Source of the DNA: Jejuia sp040720935
Lineage (GTDB): Bacteria > Bacteroidota > Bacteroidia > Flavobacteriales > Flavobacteriaceae
Assembly (NCBI RefSeq): GCF_040720935.1
Contig: NZ_JBFDAE010000001.1
Coordinates: 248,001 to 312,000, forward strand
Length of the DNA: 64,000 nucleotides
Direction of reading: 5' to 3'
The position numbers were made by a program, and so were the translations under genes. Shown here piece after piece: positions 19,318-27,125 of this stretch. The notes under the pieces were generated by a model that had not been told where the DNA came from, searched no databases, and saw nothing but the letters and a program-made list of their open reading frames with translations. Numbering within the stretch: the stretch's first letter is position 1; each line of letters begins with the position of its first letter.

Positions 19318-20808
19318 ATGAAACTAATAAAATTAAATATCATCTGTCTTTTATTAATTGTAATGAGTTGTAACGAAACAAACAAACAATTGCAGGTTGA
19401 GGTTTTTGAAACTTCAGCAAAAGGAAACAAACTCACTAAGATTTCTGAGTTTCAAACGGCTGATAGTTTGGTAACCATCAAACTAAAACCAGAGGAAACC
19501 TTCCAAACCATTACTGGGTTTGGAGGTGCTTTTACGGAGTCTTCAGCTTACTTATTGAATAAGCTAAGCCAAAAAAACAGAGACACCATTTTAAAGGCAT
19601 ATTTCGCGAAAGATGGTGCTAATTATTCGTTAACCAGAACACACATGAATTCTTGTGATTTCTCATTAACAAATTACTCATATACACCTGTTGAAGGCGA
19701 TAAAAACCTAGAGCATTTTACCATTCAGGAAGATATGGACGATTTAATCCCGATGATAAAAGATGCCATAGCAGTATCTGAAGACGGATTTAAAATCTTC
19801 GCATCGCCTTGGTCTGCTGCGCCTTGGATGAAAGACAATAACAATTGGGTTGGCGGTAAATTACTTCCTGAATATTACGACACTTGGGCATTGTTTTTTT
19901 CAAAATATTTAGACGCTTATAAAGCTGAAGGGATTGAAATTTGGGGATTTACGGTTGAAAACGAACCACACGGAAACGGAAATAACTGGGAAAGCATGCA
20001 TTTTTCGCCAAAGGAAATGACCGATTTTGTGCAATTTCATTTAGGTCCGAAATTGGAAACCGATGGCTACGGCGATAAAATTATTTTAGGCTACGATCAA
20101 AACAGAGCAGATTTAAAAGAATGGGTAGATGAAATGTACCGCGATCAAGCGTCCTCAAAATACTTTGATGGTACAGCGATTCATTGGTATGACAGTACCT
20201 ATGATTATTTTCCGGAGGAATTACAATATGCGCACTATAAAGCACCAAATAAATACTTAATTGAAACCGAAGGCTGTGTAGATTCTGAAATCCCACATTG
20301 GCAAGACGATGCATGGTACTGGAAAAAAGAAGCCACAGATTGGGGGTGGGATTGGGCATCTGCAGAAGATAAACACTTACACCCTAAATATGCACCAGTA
20401 AATAGATATGCACGAGATATCATTGGTTGTTTAAATAATTGGGTTGACGGTTGGGTAGATTGGAATATGGTTTTAGACAGACAAGGCGGCCCAAACTGGT
20501 TCAAAAACTGGTGTGTTGCGCCTGTAATAGTAGATCCTGATGCAGATGAAGTGTACTTCACTCCTATTTACTATACCATGGCGCATTTCAGTAAATACAT
20601 AAGACCAGAAGCCAAAATTATTGGATTGGAAAACTCGGATGTTAAACTGATGGTAACTGCAGCACAAAACCCAGATGGTTCAATTGCTGTTGTGCTTTTT
20701 AATGAATTTGAAATCCCAAAATCCGTTACCCTATCATTGAATGAAAAAAATGTAGAAATTACAATAGATGCGCGAGCCATCCAAACTATTATGATTCCTA
20801 AACTATAA
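19318..20808 (+). CDS. GH30 family beta-glucosidase/beta-1,6-glucanase lipoprotein
   Basis: A 496-residue lipoprotein (lipobox IVMSC, Cys18). It has the GH30 (glucosylceramidase-like) TIM barrel plus side beta-sandwich: ITGFGGAFTESSAYLL near residue 65, SPWSAAPWMKDN, acid/base Glu216 in TVENEPHG, nucleophile Glu318 in LIETEGC, and a C-terminal sandwich ending AIQTIMIPKL. In marine flavobacterial laminarin loci, GH30 enzymes remove the beta-1,6-linked glucose branches so that GH17 enzymes can process the main chain; that role is inferred here from the neighbours. It is separated from the GH17 gene by two palindromic repeats but is probably still part of the same transcript, as no U-tracted terminator is seen. 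Confidence 0.92.
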   Translation: MKLIKLNIICLLLIVMSCNETNKQLQVEVFETSAKGNKLTKISEFQTADSLVTIKLKPEETFQTITGFGGAFTESSAYLLNKLSQKNRDTILKAYFAKDGANYSLTRTHMNSCDFSLTNYSYTPVEGDKNLEHFTIQEDMDDLIPMIKDAIAVSEDGFKIFASPWSAAPWMKDNNNWVGGKLLPEYYDTWALFFSKYLDAYKAEGIEIWGFTVENEPHGNGNNWESMHFSPKEMTDFVQFHLGPKLETDGYGDKIILGYDQNRADLKEWVDEMYRDQASSKYFDGTAIHWYDSTYDYFPEELQYAHYKAPNKYLIETEGCVDSEIPHWQDDAWYWKKEATDWGWDWASAEDKHLHPKYAPVNRYARDIIGCLNNWVDGWVDWNMVLDRQGGPNWFKNWCVAPVIVDPDADEVYFTPIYYTMAHFSKYIRPEAKIIGLENSDVKLMVTAAQNPDGSIAVVLFNEFEIPKSVTLSLNEKNVEITIDARAIQTIMIPKL

Positions 20809-20838
20809 AAAAGACTAACTAAAATAAATCAAGTAATT

Positions 20839-23175
20839 ATGTCAACAACCACAACTAAAGTACCATTCGGACAAAAAGTTGCCTTCGGCGTCGGTATGCT
20901 TGCCAATCAAATGTTTCCAGCAGTACTCGGTATTTTTATGGTTGTGCTTGTGCAAGACCTTGGATTTCCCGGATGGATGTGGGGCGTGATCTATTTTTTT
21001 CCTAGAATTTTCGATTCCATAACAGATCCTATCATGGGTTTTATATCAGATAATACAAAATCACGTTGGGGACGAAGAAGGCAATATGTTTTTTTAGGTG
21101 CAATCATCATGGGCATTTCCTTTGTAGTTATGTGGCAACTATACAGAGAAAATGGCGTGGATTATAATTTCATGTATTTTATACTTTGGTCGTTTGTGTT
21201 TTATCTTGGGTTGACCATTTTTAGTGTCCCCTACGTTGCCATGGGCTATGAAATGAGTAACGATTTCCATGAGCGCACAAATATCATGGCTGTTGCACAA
21301 TGGATTGGGCAATGGGCGTGGGTAGTCGCACCTTGGTTTTGGGTAGTAATGTACGATCCAGATCTGTTCGAATCGGCCGATGTTGCTACAAGAACGCTTT
21401 CCGTATGGGTTGGTGTGACCTGTATGATATTTGCTATGATTCCTGCTATTTTTATAAAGGGAAAATCTACTTTAAATGAAGATTACTCGCCGCTTAGCTT
21501 CAAGACCATTGGAGGGAGTCTTAAGGAAATACTGGATGGTTTTAAAGAAGCTTTTGCATTAAAACCTTTTAGAAAACTATGTATCGCAACGTTTTTGGTG
21601 TTTAATGCCTTTAATACCATTGCGGCATTTTCATTTTTTATAATTGTATATCATCTTTTTGGCGGCGATGCTGGAGCAGCAGGCATTTGGCCCACACTTT
21701 TTGGCTCTTTGGGAGCGTTGGGAACAACCTTTTTAGTAATTCCTATAGTGACTCGAATGTCAAAAAAATTGGGTAAAAAGAAAGCCTTTATCTATTCTCA
21801 AGGCATATCAATTTTGGGTTATTTGATGTTGTGGTTTCTATTTATTCCAGGTAAACCCTATATGTTCATATTTGCTTTGCCTTTTTTCGCCTTTGGTATA
21901 GGGAGTTTGTTTGTACTGATGATGTCAATGACTGCCGATGTTATCGATTTAGATGAACTCAATACAGGAAAGAGAAGAGAAGGCACCTTTGGAGCCATTT
22001 ATTGGTGGATGGTAAAATTTGGTTTTGCCATTGCAGGAGGTTTAAGTGGTGTAATTATGAGTTCCGTTGGTTTTGATTCTGGGGCTAAAATCCAACCTGA
22101 AGGCGCGATTGATGGTTTGAGATTGTTTTTCTCTGGAGTACCTATCGCAGGAACACTTATCGCGATGTGGGTCATGCGTGATTATAATGTGACGGAAGAA
22201 CGCGCTGGAGAAATACGAAAAGCTCTTGATGATCGTAAAAGTGATTCTGAACCAATAGCACCTTCATATTATCAAATTGATAAATTATTATCGTTTTCAA
22301 ACGTAGATTTAGATTTGGATACAGACATAGATTTTACTTCAAAATCAAAAGCAGAAATCAAAAGCCATTTTAAAGATACTTTAAATAATGGTTTACACGG
22401 ATTATGTTTTAGTCCGTACCTCGAAGGCCAGGATATTGGAGATATACTTTCAGAAGCACAGATACTTCAAAGAATGGAAGTTGTTAGACCTTACGCAAAA
22501 TGGGTACGTTCTTTTTCTTGTACTGATGGTAATGAATTTATTCCGAAAGTAGCCCATAAATGCGGCATTAGAACCATGGTTGGTGCTTGGATCGGTAGTG
22601 ATAAAACTAAAAATGAAGTGGAGATTAAAGCACTCATAGATTTGGCTAAAAAAGGACATGTAGATATTGCGGTAGTTGGTAACGAGGTGTTGCTTAGAAA
22701 TGAACTATCAGAAAGCGAAGTCATTAATTACATAAAAAGAGTAAAAAAGGCAATACCAAATATTCCTGTTGGATATGTTGATGCTTATTATCAATACAAC
22801 GATCACCCAAAACTTGTGGAGGCATGTGATGTTATTTTGGCCAATTGCTACCCGTTTTGGGAGGGTGCTAATATAAACCAAGCGTCTGCATATTTAAGGC
22901 AAATGTATGCCTTCACGAAAAATCTAGCCAACGGAAAACCTGTTATTATCACGGAAACGGGATGGCCTAATAGAGGCGATAGTACTAAAAACGCTGCGCC
23001 TTCAAAGGAAAATGCCATGAAATACTTTATAAAAGCAAACGCTTGGGCTCAAGAAAATAATATAGACATGTTCTATTTCTCGTCGTTTGATGAATCATGG
23101 AAAGTGCATCACGAAGGAGATGTTGGGCAACGATGGGGATTATGGGATAAAAATGAACAACCAAAATACAGCTAA
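20839..23175 (+). CDS. MFS (GPH-type) sugar transporter fused to a cytoplasmic GH17 domain
   Basis: A 778-residue fusion. Residues ~10-460 are a 12-helix MFS transporter of the glycoside-pentoside-hexuronide cation symporter type, with the family signature FPRIFDSITDPIMGFISDNT followed by RWGRRR (~50-77) and the later DVIDLDELNTGKRREG loop. After a ~20-residue linker, residues ~475-778 are a complete GH17 barrel with acid/base Glu616 in VVGNEVLL and nucleophile Glu706 in IITETGWP. With 12 helices both ends are expected in the cytoplasm, so the enzyme would meet oligosaccharide as it enters. The next gene encodes a free homologue of this GH17 domain. No frame disruption is seen between the two halves. 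Confidence 0.9.
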   Translation: MSTTTTKVPFGQKVAFGVGMLANQMFPAVLGIFMVVLVQDLGFPGWMWGVIYFFPRIFDSITDPIMGFISDNTKSRWGRRRQYVFLGAIIMGISFVVMWQLYRENGVDYNFMYFILWSFVFYLGLTIFSVPYVAMGYEMSNDFHERTNIMAVAQWIGQWAWVVAPWFWVVMYDPDLFESADVATRTLSVWVGVTCMIFAMIPAIFIKGKSTLNEDYSPLSFKTIGGSLKEILDGFKEAFALKPFRKLCIATFLVFNAFNTIAAFSFFIIVYHLFGGDAGAAGIWPTLFGSLGALGTTFLVIPIVTRMSKKLGKKKAFIYSQGISILGYLMLWFLFIPGKPYMFIFALPFFAFGIGSLFVLMMSMTADVIDLDELNTGKRREGTFGAIYWWMVKFGFAIAGGLSGVIMSSVGFDSGAKIQPEGAIDGLRLFFSGVPIAGTLIAMWVMRDYNVTEERAGEIRKALDDRKSDSEPIAPSYYQIDKLLSFSNVDLDLDTDIDFTSKSKAEIKSHFKDTLNNGLHGLCFSPYLEGQDIGDILSEAQILQRMEVVRPYAKWVRSFSCTDGNEFIPKVAHKCGIRTMVGAWIGSDKTKNEVEIKALIDLAKKGHVDIAVVGNEVLLRNELSESEVINYIKRVKKAIPNIPVGYVDAYYQYNDHPKLVEACDVILANCYPFWEGANINQASAYLRQMYAFTKNLANGKPVIITETGWPNRGDSTKNAAPSKENAMKYFIKANAWAQENNIDMFYFSSFDESWKVHHEGDVGQRWGLWDKNEQPKYS

Positions 23176-23177
23176 TT

Positions 23178-24089
23178 ATGTCATACAGAGCAGATAAAAT
23201 AATGTCTCTTTCGGGAGCCAACCTTAATGATAAAACATCAAAAGGGTTAGAAAACTTATTCAAACGTGTACTTAAAAACGGTATGCATGGCATATGCTCC
23301 AGTCCTTATGAAGAAGGGCAGGAACCCGGAGATCAACTTACAGAAAAACAGATTAGAAGACGTTTAAAAATCATCAAACCTTACACAAAGTGGGTCCGTT
23401 CTTTTTCTTGTACAGATGGGAACGAATTAATTCCTAAAATAGCAAAGGAATTTGGTATAAAAACGCTTGTAGGAGCTTGGTTGGGCGACGATGCCGAAAT
23501 TAATAAAAGAGAAATTGAAGGTCTCAAACAATTGGCAAATAATGGCTATGTTGATATTGCTGCGGTTGGTAACGAAGTGATGTATCGTGGAGATTTAAGC
23601 GAAGAAGAACTTCTGGATTTCATCTATGATGTTAAAAAAGAGATTACAAATGTACCCGTTGGATATGTTGACGCTTATTATGAATTTACAAAAAGACCAA
23701 AAATAACCGAAGCTTGTGATGTTATTTTAGCAAACTGTTACCCATATTGGGAAGGTTGTAGCATTGAGTATTCTTTAATTTATATGAAGGATATGTATAA
23801 CCAAGCTGTAAAAGCGGCAAACGGAAAAAAAGTAATTATTACAGAAACTGGATGGCCAAGTGAAGGAGAAGGGCTAGGCGGGGCGTTCCCGTCAACTGCT
23901 AATGCCATGAAGTATTTCATCAACGCTCAGCTATGGTCTAAAGAAGACGCTATCGAGATCTTTTATTTTTCATCTTTCGATGAGTCATGGAAAGTTGGTA
24001 ACGAAGGCGATGTAGGTGCGTTTTGGGGTTTATGGGATAAAAATGAAAAGCCTAAGTTTTATAGGAACCCCATTGGGATTAGGAAGTAA
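23178..24089 (+). CDS. Cytoplasmic GH17 family enzyme
   Basis: A 303-residue GH17 domain with no signal peptide or lipobox. Catalytic candidates are Glu133 (AVGNEVMY) and Glu223 (IITETGWP). It aligns along its whole length with the C-terminal half of the preceding MFS fusion (shared KWVRSFSCTDGNE, VGYVDAYY, DVILANCYP and FYFSSFDESWKV), so the two arose by duplication. It starts 2 bp after the fusion's stop codon and is followed by a terminator at 24162. It probably processes imported beta-1,3-gluco-oligosaccharides in the cytoplasm together with the GH149-like phosphorylase. Hydrolysis versus transglycosylation cannot be decided from the sequence. Confidence 0.9.
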   Translation: MSYRADKIMSLSGANLNDKTSKGLENLFKRVLKNGMHGICSSPYEEGQEPGDQLTEKQIRRRLKIIKPYTKWVRSFSCTDGNELIPKIAKEFGIKTLVGAWLGDDAEINKREIEGLKQLANNGYVDIAAVGNEVMYRGDLSEEELLDFIYDVKKEITNVPVGYVDAYYEFTKRPKITEACDVILANCYPYWEGCSIEYSLIYMKDMYNQAVKAANGKKVIITETGWPSEGEGLGGAFPSTANAMKYFINAQLWSKEDAIEIFYFSSFDESWKVGNEGDVGAFWGLWDKNEKPKFYRNPIGIRK

Positions 24090-24161
24090 AAGATTATTCT
24101 AGTAAGTCTGAGTTTATCACTAAAAATAAAAATATTGCTGTGCAATGAGCAATAGATACAG

Positions 24162-24201
24162 GCCTTAAAACATTATCATTTAATGTTTTAAGGCTTCTTT
24201 T
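24162..24201 (+). terminator. Rho-independent terminator after block 3
   Basis: A perfect 14-bp stem (GCCTTAAAACATTA with TAATGTTTTAAGGC, 5-nt loop) followed by TTCTTTTTG. Confidence 0.88.
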
Positions 24202-24248
24202 TGTAAGTGATTAAAAATCAAATCTATACAAACTTACAAATCACTACA

Positions 24249-24267
24249 ACATTACCACAACATTACC
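24249..24267. promoter_or_regulatory. Candidate operator upstream of the T9SS protein gene
   Basis: Contains ACATTACCACAACA (24249-24262), identical to 6330-6343, and two ATTACC copies at 24251 and 24262 with an 11-bp period. It lies in the 398-bp gene-free stretch 24090-24487, which otherwise holds the terminator at 24162, a second shared motif at 24378 and a -7 element at 24430. Confidence 0.5.
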
Positions 24268-24377
24268 ATTAACCCCATTGGTTTTAACGCCTTAGCAAAG
24301 CATTCGATAATCCATAAAACATCAACCATAACAGGGTTTTGTTGATAGATTGTTAAAAAAACAGAACTTTTTTTGAG

Positions 24378-24392
24378 ATGTATGTTTTTTGT
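24378..24392. promoter_or_regulatory. Second shared promoter-region motif, copy 2
   Basis: ATGTATGTTTTTTGT, one mismatch from 6450-6464 and in the same order and similar spacing relative to the ACATTACCACAACA motif. It lies 110 bp upstream of the start codon. Confidence 0.4.
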
Positions 24393-24429
24393 ATGGGTAT
24401 CTCATGCTAATTTATCAATGGTTGCATCT

Positions 24430-24437
24430 TAAATTTG
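24430..24437 (+). promoter_or_regulatory. -7 promoter element
   Basis: TAAATTTG matches the Bacteroidota TAnnTTTG -7 element, 51 bp upstream of the T9SS protein start. No clear -33 TTG at the usual distance, which fits an activator-dependent promoter. Confidence 0.5.
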
Positions 24438-24487
24438 GAATTCAACAAAACTGAGAATTTATTAATATTAATTTAAAACTATTTAAG

Positions 24488-26053
24488 ATGAAAAAAATTA
24501 CATTATTACTTTTATTATTCACAGCATATTTTGGATATGCACAACCAACTACTGATCCAGCAACACCGCCGATGCGAAATGCAGGAGATGTTATTTCTAT
24601 ATTTAGTGGTGAATATACAGATGTAGCAGGTTCGGATTTTAACCCTAATTGGGGCCAATCGGGATTTGGTACAGCAAATACTGCATTCGACACAGGATCT
24701 GGTAACATTGTTCTAGCCTACCCTAATTTTAATTATCAGGGAGTGCAATATGGATCTCCTCAAAATATATCGGCAATGGAATTTTTACATGTAGATATAT
24801 ATATAACGAGTGCCATGAACCCTAATGTTTATGTAATTAGTTCTGGAGCTGAAATTGCTCATCCAATTACAAATACAGGAGCTAACACTTGGATAAGTGT
24901 AGATATTCCAGTTTCTGGAATTACCGGTGATACAACAAATGCCATACAATTTAAGTTTGATGGTGGCAATGGTACAACGGATGCTATATATGTAGATAAT
25001 TTATATTTCTGGAAAGCTGCTGTAGATCCTGCAACAGATGCAACATTAAGCGATTTACAAATTGATAATGTTCAAATCCCAGGTTTTGGACCTGGAACAA
25101 CTACATATAATTATGCAGTTGCACCAGGAACTGTTGTAGTGCCTCAAATTACTTTGGCTACTACAACTAATGCGGGCGCAACACGTATCATCAATCAAGC
25201 AACTAGTATTCCTGGAACAGCCACAGTAGATGTTACTGCTTCAAATGGTACAGATATGCAAACTTATACCGTAAATATTTTTGCCAGTGGCCCTCCAACA
25301 GCTGCGCCAACGCCACCCGCTAGAGCTGCAGCCGATGTAAAATCAATTTTTAGTGATGCATATACTGATATTGCTGTTGATACTTATGATACGCCTTGGT
25401 GCCCAGGAACAACTACTGAAGAAAGTATTGGTGGTGATGCCGTGAAAAAAGTTAGTGGCTTAGGTTGTGAGGGTGTAGAGTTCTTAACAGGTAGATTTGA
25501 TGCAACAGCATTTACTCACTTCCATATGGATATTTTTACTGAGACAGCAACTATGGATAAAAGTTTCAATGTAAAATTTTCTAACTGGAATGGCGGAGGC
25601 GGAGAAGCTAACGCTATAGAATATTCTGCGACCAATGCCAATATTTTACCTAATCCAAATCCAGGAACGTGGATATCTATAGACCTTCCCTTGTCTAGTT
25701 TTACAGCTGGTAGTAGAAACGATTTGGTGCAGTTTATAATTTCATCTGATTTAGGAACTGTTTACTATGATAACCTATATTTATACAAAGGCAATCCTTT
25801 AAGTAACGACGATTTCAACAAAACAGCGTTTACAGCATACCCTAACCCAACACAGGATAATTGGACAGTTAAAGGACAAGATGCTAAAATTGAGACTATA
25901 AATGTATTTGACATTTTAGGAAAGCAAGTGTTAAGACTTTCTCCAAACAATAGAGAAGCACTAATTGATGGTTCTAGCTTAAAATCTGGTATCTATTTTG
26001 CGCACATAAAGACATTGACTGGGATTAATAGCGTTAAGCTAATCAAGCAATAG
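24488..26053 (+). CDS. T9SS-secreted protein with two glycan-binding-type modules
   Basis: A 521-residue protein with a cleavable signal peptide (cut near GYAQ, residue ~19). Residues ~20-176 and ~272-432 are two copies of the module that begins with a Pro/Ala-rich APTPPARAAADV-type stretch and DVISIFSGEYTDV, and ends IYVDNLYFWK or VYYDNLYLYK. The same module is in the 3133 and 9762 gene products. Between them, residues ~180-265 resemble a cadherin-like beta-sandwich (ATLSDLQIDNVQIPGFGPGTTTYNYAV). The C-terminal ~75 residues are a type A T9SS sorting domain (YPNPTQDNWTV ... ALIDGSSLKSGIYFAHI ... VKLIKQ). It is therefore secreted or attached to the surface by the type IX system. No enzymatic motif seen. 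It stands alone between two terminators. Confidence 0.87.
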   Translation: MKKITLLLLLFTAYFGYAQPTTDPATPPMRNAGDVISIFSGEYTDVAGSDFNPNWGQSGFGTANTAFDTGSGNIVLAYPNFNYQGVQYGSPQNISAMEFLHVDIYITSAMNPNVYVISSGAEIAHPITNTGANTWISVDIPVSGITGDTTNAIQFKFDGGNGTTDAIYVDNLYFWKAAVDPATDATLSDLQIDNVQIPGFGPGTTTYNYAVAPGTVVVPQITLATTTNAGATRIINQATSIPGTATVDVTASNGTDMQTYTVNIFASGPPTAAPTPPARAAADVKSIFSDAYTDIAVDTYDTPWCPGTTTEESIGGDAVKKVSGLGCEGVEFLTGRFDATAFTHFHMDIFTETATMDKSFNVKFSNWNGGGGEANAIEYSATNANILPNPNPGTWISIDLPLSSFTAGSRNDLVQFIISSDLGTVYYDNLYLYKGNPLSNDDFNKTAFTAYPNPTQDNWTVKGQDAKIETINVFDILGKQVLRLSPNNREALIDGSSLKSGIYFAHIKTLTGINSVKLIKQ

Positions 26054-26080
26054 TTAAATTCAAAAAGTTTAGTTTAATTA

Positions 26081-26115
26081 AAAAGAGTGCTTTTTTTTAA
26101 AAGCGCTCTTTTTTT
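26081..26115 (+). terminator. Rho-independent terminator after the T9SS protein gene
   Basis: Stem AAAAGAGTGCTTTT with AAAAGCGCTCTTTT (one G-T pair) followed by a run of T. It marks the right border of the PUL. Confidence 0.88.
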
Positions 26116-26163
26116 GTTTATGCTTTTATTTCTTTACTTTGTGAGAAGATTTATTTTACATAG

Positions 26164-26859
26164 ATGTTTGACGATATAATTACAGCAATTCCATTTGGTA
26201 TTATACTGGCCTTTACTATAGGTCCAGTATTTTTTGTGCTTCTTGAAACTAGTGCTACCAAAGGCTTTAGAAGTGCTTTAATTTTTGATTGTGGTGTTAT
26301 GTTAGCCGATATTTTATTCATAATTGTTGCTTTTTATAGTACAAATAAATTAATGGAGAAGATTAAAGATGATCCTAACTTTTTAATATTTGGAGGTGTG
26401 CTTTTAGTTGCTTATGGATTAATTTCATTTATAAAAACCTCCAAATCCTTTCGAGAGATTGTTAGAGAGTACCATAAAGTTGAAATAAAAAAGGGCTACG
26501 GAAAACTGTTTTTAAAAGGTTTCTTGCTTAATTTTATAAATATTGGCGTGTTGCTGGGTTGGGTTGCTTTTATAGTCTTAGGAAACTCCCTAACTGAATC
26601 TGAAAATGGTGTTGTTACATTTCTTTCAACCATACTTATCGTTTATTTTTTGGTAGATTTAATAAAAATTGTAGTTGCTAAAAAGCTTAAAAATAAACTC
26701 ACGCCCCGTTTAATTTTTAAAACAAAAAAAGTAATCGCTTTGGTGATTCTAGGTTTTGGTGTATTACTTTTAGTGCAGGGCTTCTTTCCAAAGGAAAAAG
26801 AACTTATTAAAGAGAAATTAGATATAATTAATCCTATTAGGAGTAAACATCCAAAGTAA
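26164..26859 (+). CDS. LysE/RhtB family transporter
   Basis: A 231-residue integral membrane protein with about six hydrophobic segments. The N-terminal IPFGIILAFTIGPVFFVLLETSATKGFRSAL matches the conserved start of LysE/RhtB amino-acid and metabolite exporters, and the family-typical GFLLNFINIGVLLGWVAF segment follows at ~122-140. A basic cytoplasmic loop (residues ~85-118) separates the two halves. Substrate unknown. The gene stands alone between the PUL terminator and tRNA-Cys and shows no link to glucan use. Confidence 0.85.
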   Translation: MFDDIITAIPFGIILAFTIGPVFFVLLETSATKGFRSALIFDCGVMLADILFIIVAFYSTNKLMEKIKDDPNFLIFGGVLLVAYGLISFIKTSKSFREIVREYHKVEIKKGYGKLFLKGFLLNFINIGVLLGWVAFIVLGNSLTESENGVVTFLSTILIVYFLVDLIKIVVAKKLKNKLTPRLIFKTKKVIALVILGFGVLLLVQGFFPKEKELIKEKLDIINPIRSKHPK

Positions 26860-26861
26860 CT

Positions 26862-26889
26862 CGAAAGCTTTTGTTGGGGTGTCGAGCGG
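26862..26889 (-). repeat. Degenerate copy of the tRNA-Cys 3' end
   Basis: These 28 bp match 26962-26989 (the tRNA-Cys acceptor/T-arm end plus the sequence just downstream) with two mismatches, exactly 100 bp apart. Beyond 26889 the copy continues as a T-arm-like hairpin (AGCGGT ... ACCGCT) with extra bases in the loop. It is probably a remnant of a duplicated tRNA gene or of an integration event. Confidence 0.65.
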
Positions 26890-26939
26890 TCTCCAAGTTT
26901 TGGGAGAACCGCTATATCATTGGTTTTAAAGATGTAAAA

Positions 26940-26975
26940 CAAAAAAGCTTCCAGAATAAACCGAAAGCTTTTGTT
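26940..26975 (-). terminator. Terminator of tRNA-Cys
   Basis: Read on the minus strand, AGCTTTC pairs with GGAAGCT around a ~10-nt loop and runs into TTTTTT, directly downstream of the tRNA 3' end. Confidence 0.6.
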
Positions 26976-26976
26976 G

Positions 26977-27048
26977 AGGCGTCGAGCGGAATCGAACCGC
27001 TGTAGCAGGTTTTGCAGACCTGTGCCTAAGCCACTCGGCCACGACGCC
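26977..27048 (-). tRNA. tRNA-Cys (GCA)
   Basis: On the minus strand the sequence folds as a cloverleaf. The acceptor GGCGTCG pairs with CGACGCC; the anticodon stem CAGGT/ACCTG holds loop CTGCAAA with anticodon GCA; the T-arm is AGCGGTTCGATTCCGCT. The discriminator base is U, as is normal for tRNA-Cys. CCA is not encoded. Confidence 0.95.
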
Positions 27049-27053
27049 TTTTT

Positions 27054-27074
27054 TTCCTGCGGAAGCAGGAATCT
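27054..27074. repeat. Short palindromic repeat, CATTCCTGCGAAGGCAGGAAT family
   Basis: TTCCTGCGGAAGCAGGAATCTC just upstream of tRNA-Cys. Related copies occur at 34366, 44551 and 44656, and a variant lies inside gltX at 37751. Confidence 0.75.
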
Positions 27075-27125
27075 CTTAAAGAGAGCACAAATGTAAAAAA
27101 TTCTGGGACTTTAATTAATAAAAAA

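Noticed and set aside
26862..27048. Prophage or genomic island integrated at tRNA-Cys
   Set aside because: The duplicated tRNA end is only 100 bp away and no integrase or phage gene is in the window.
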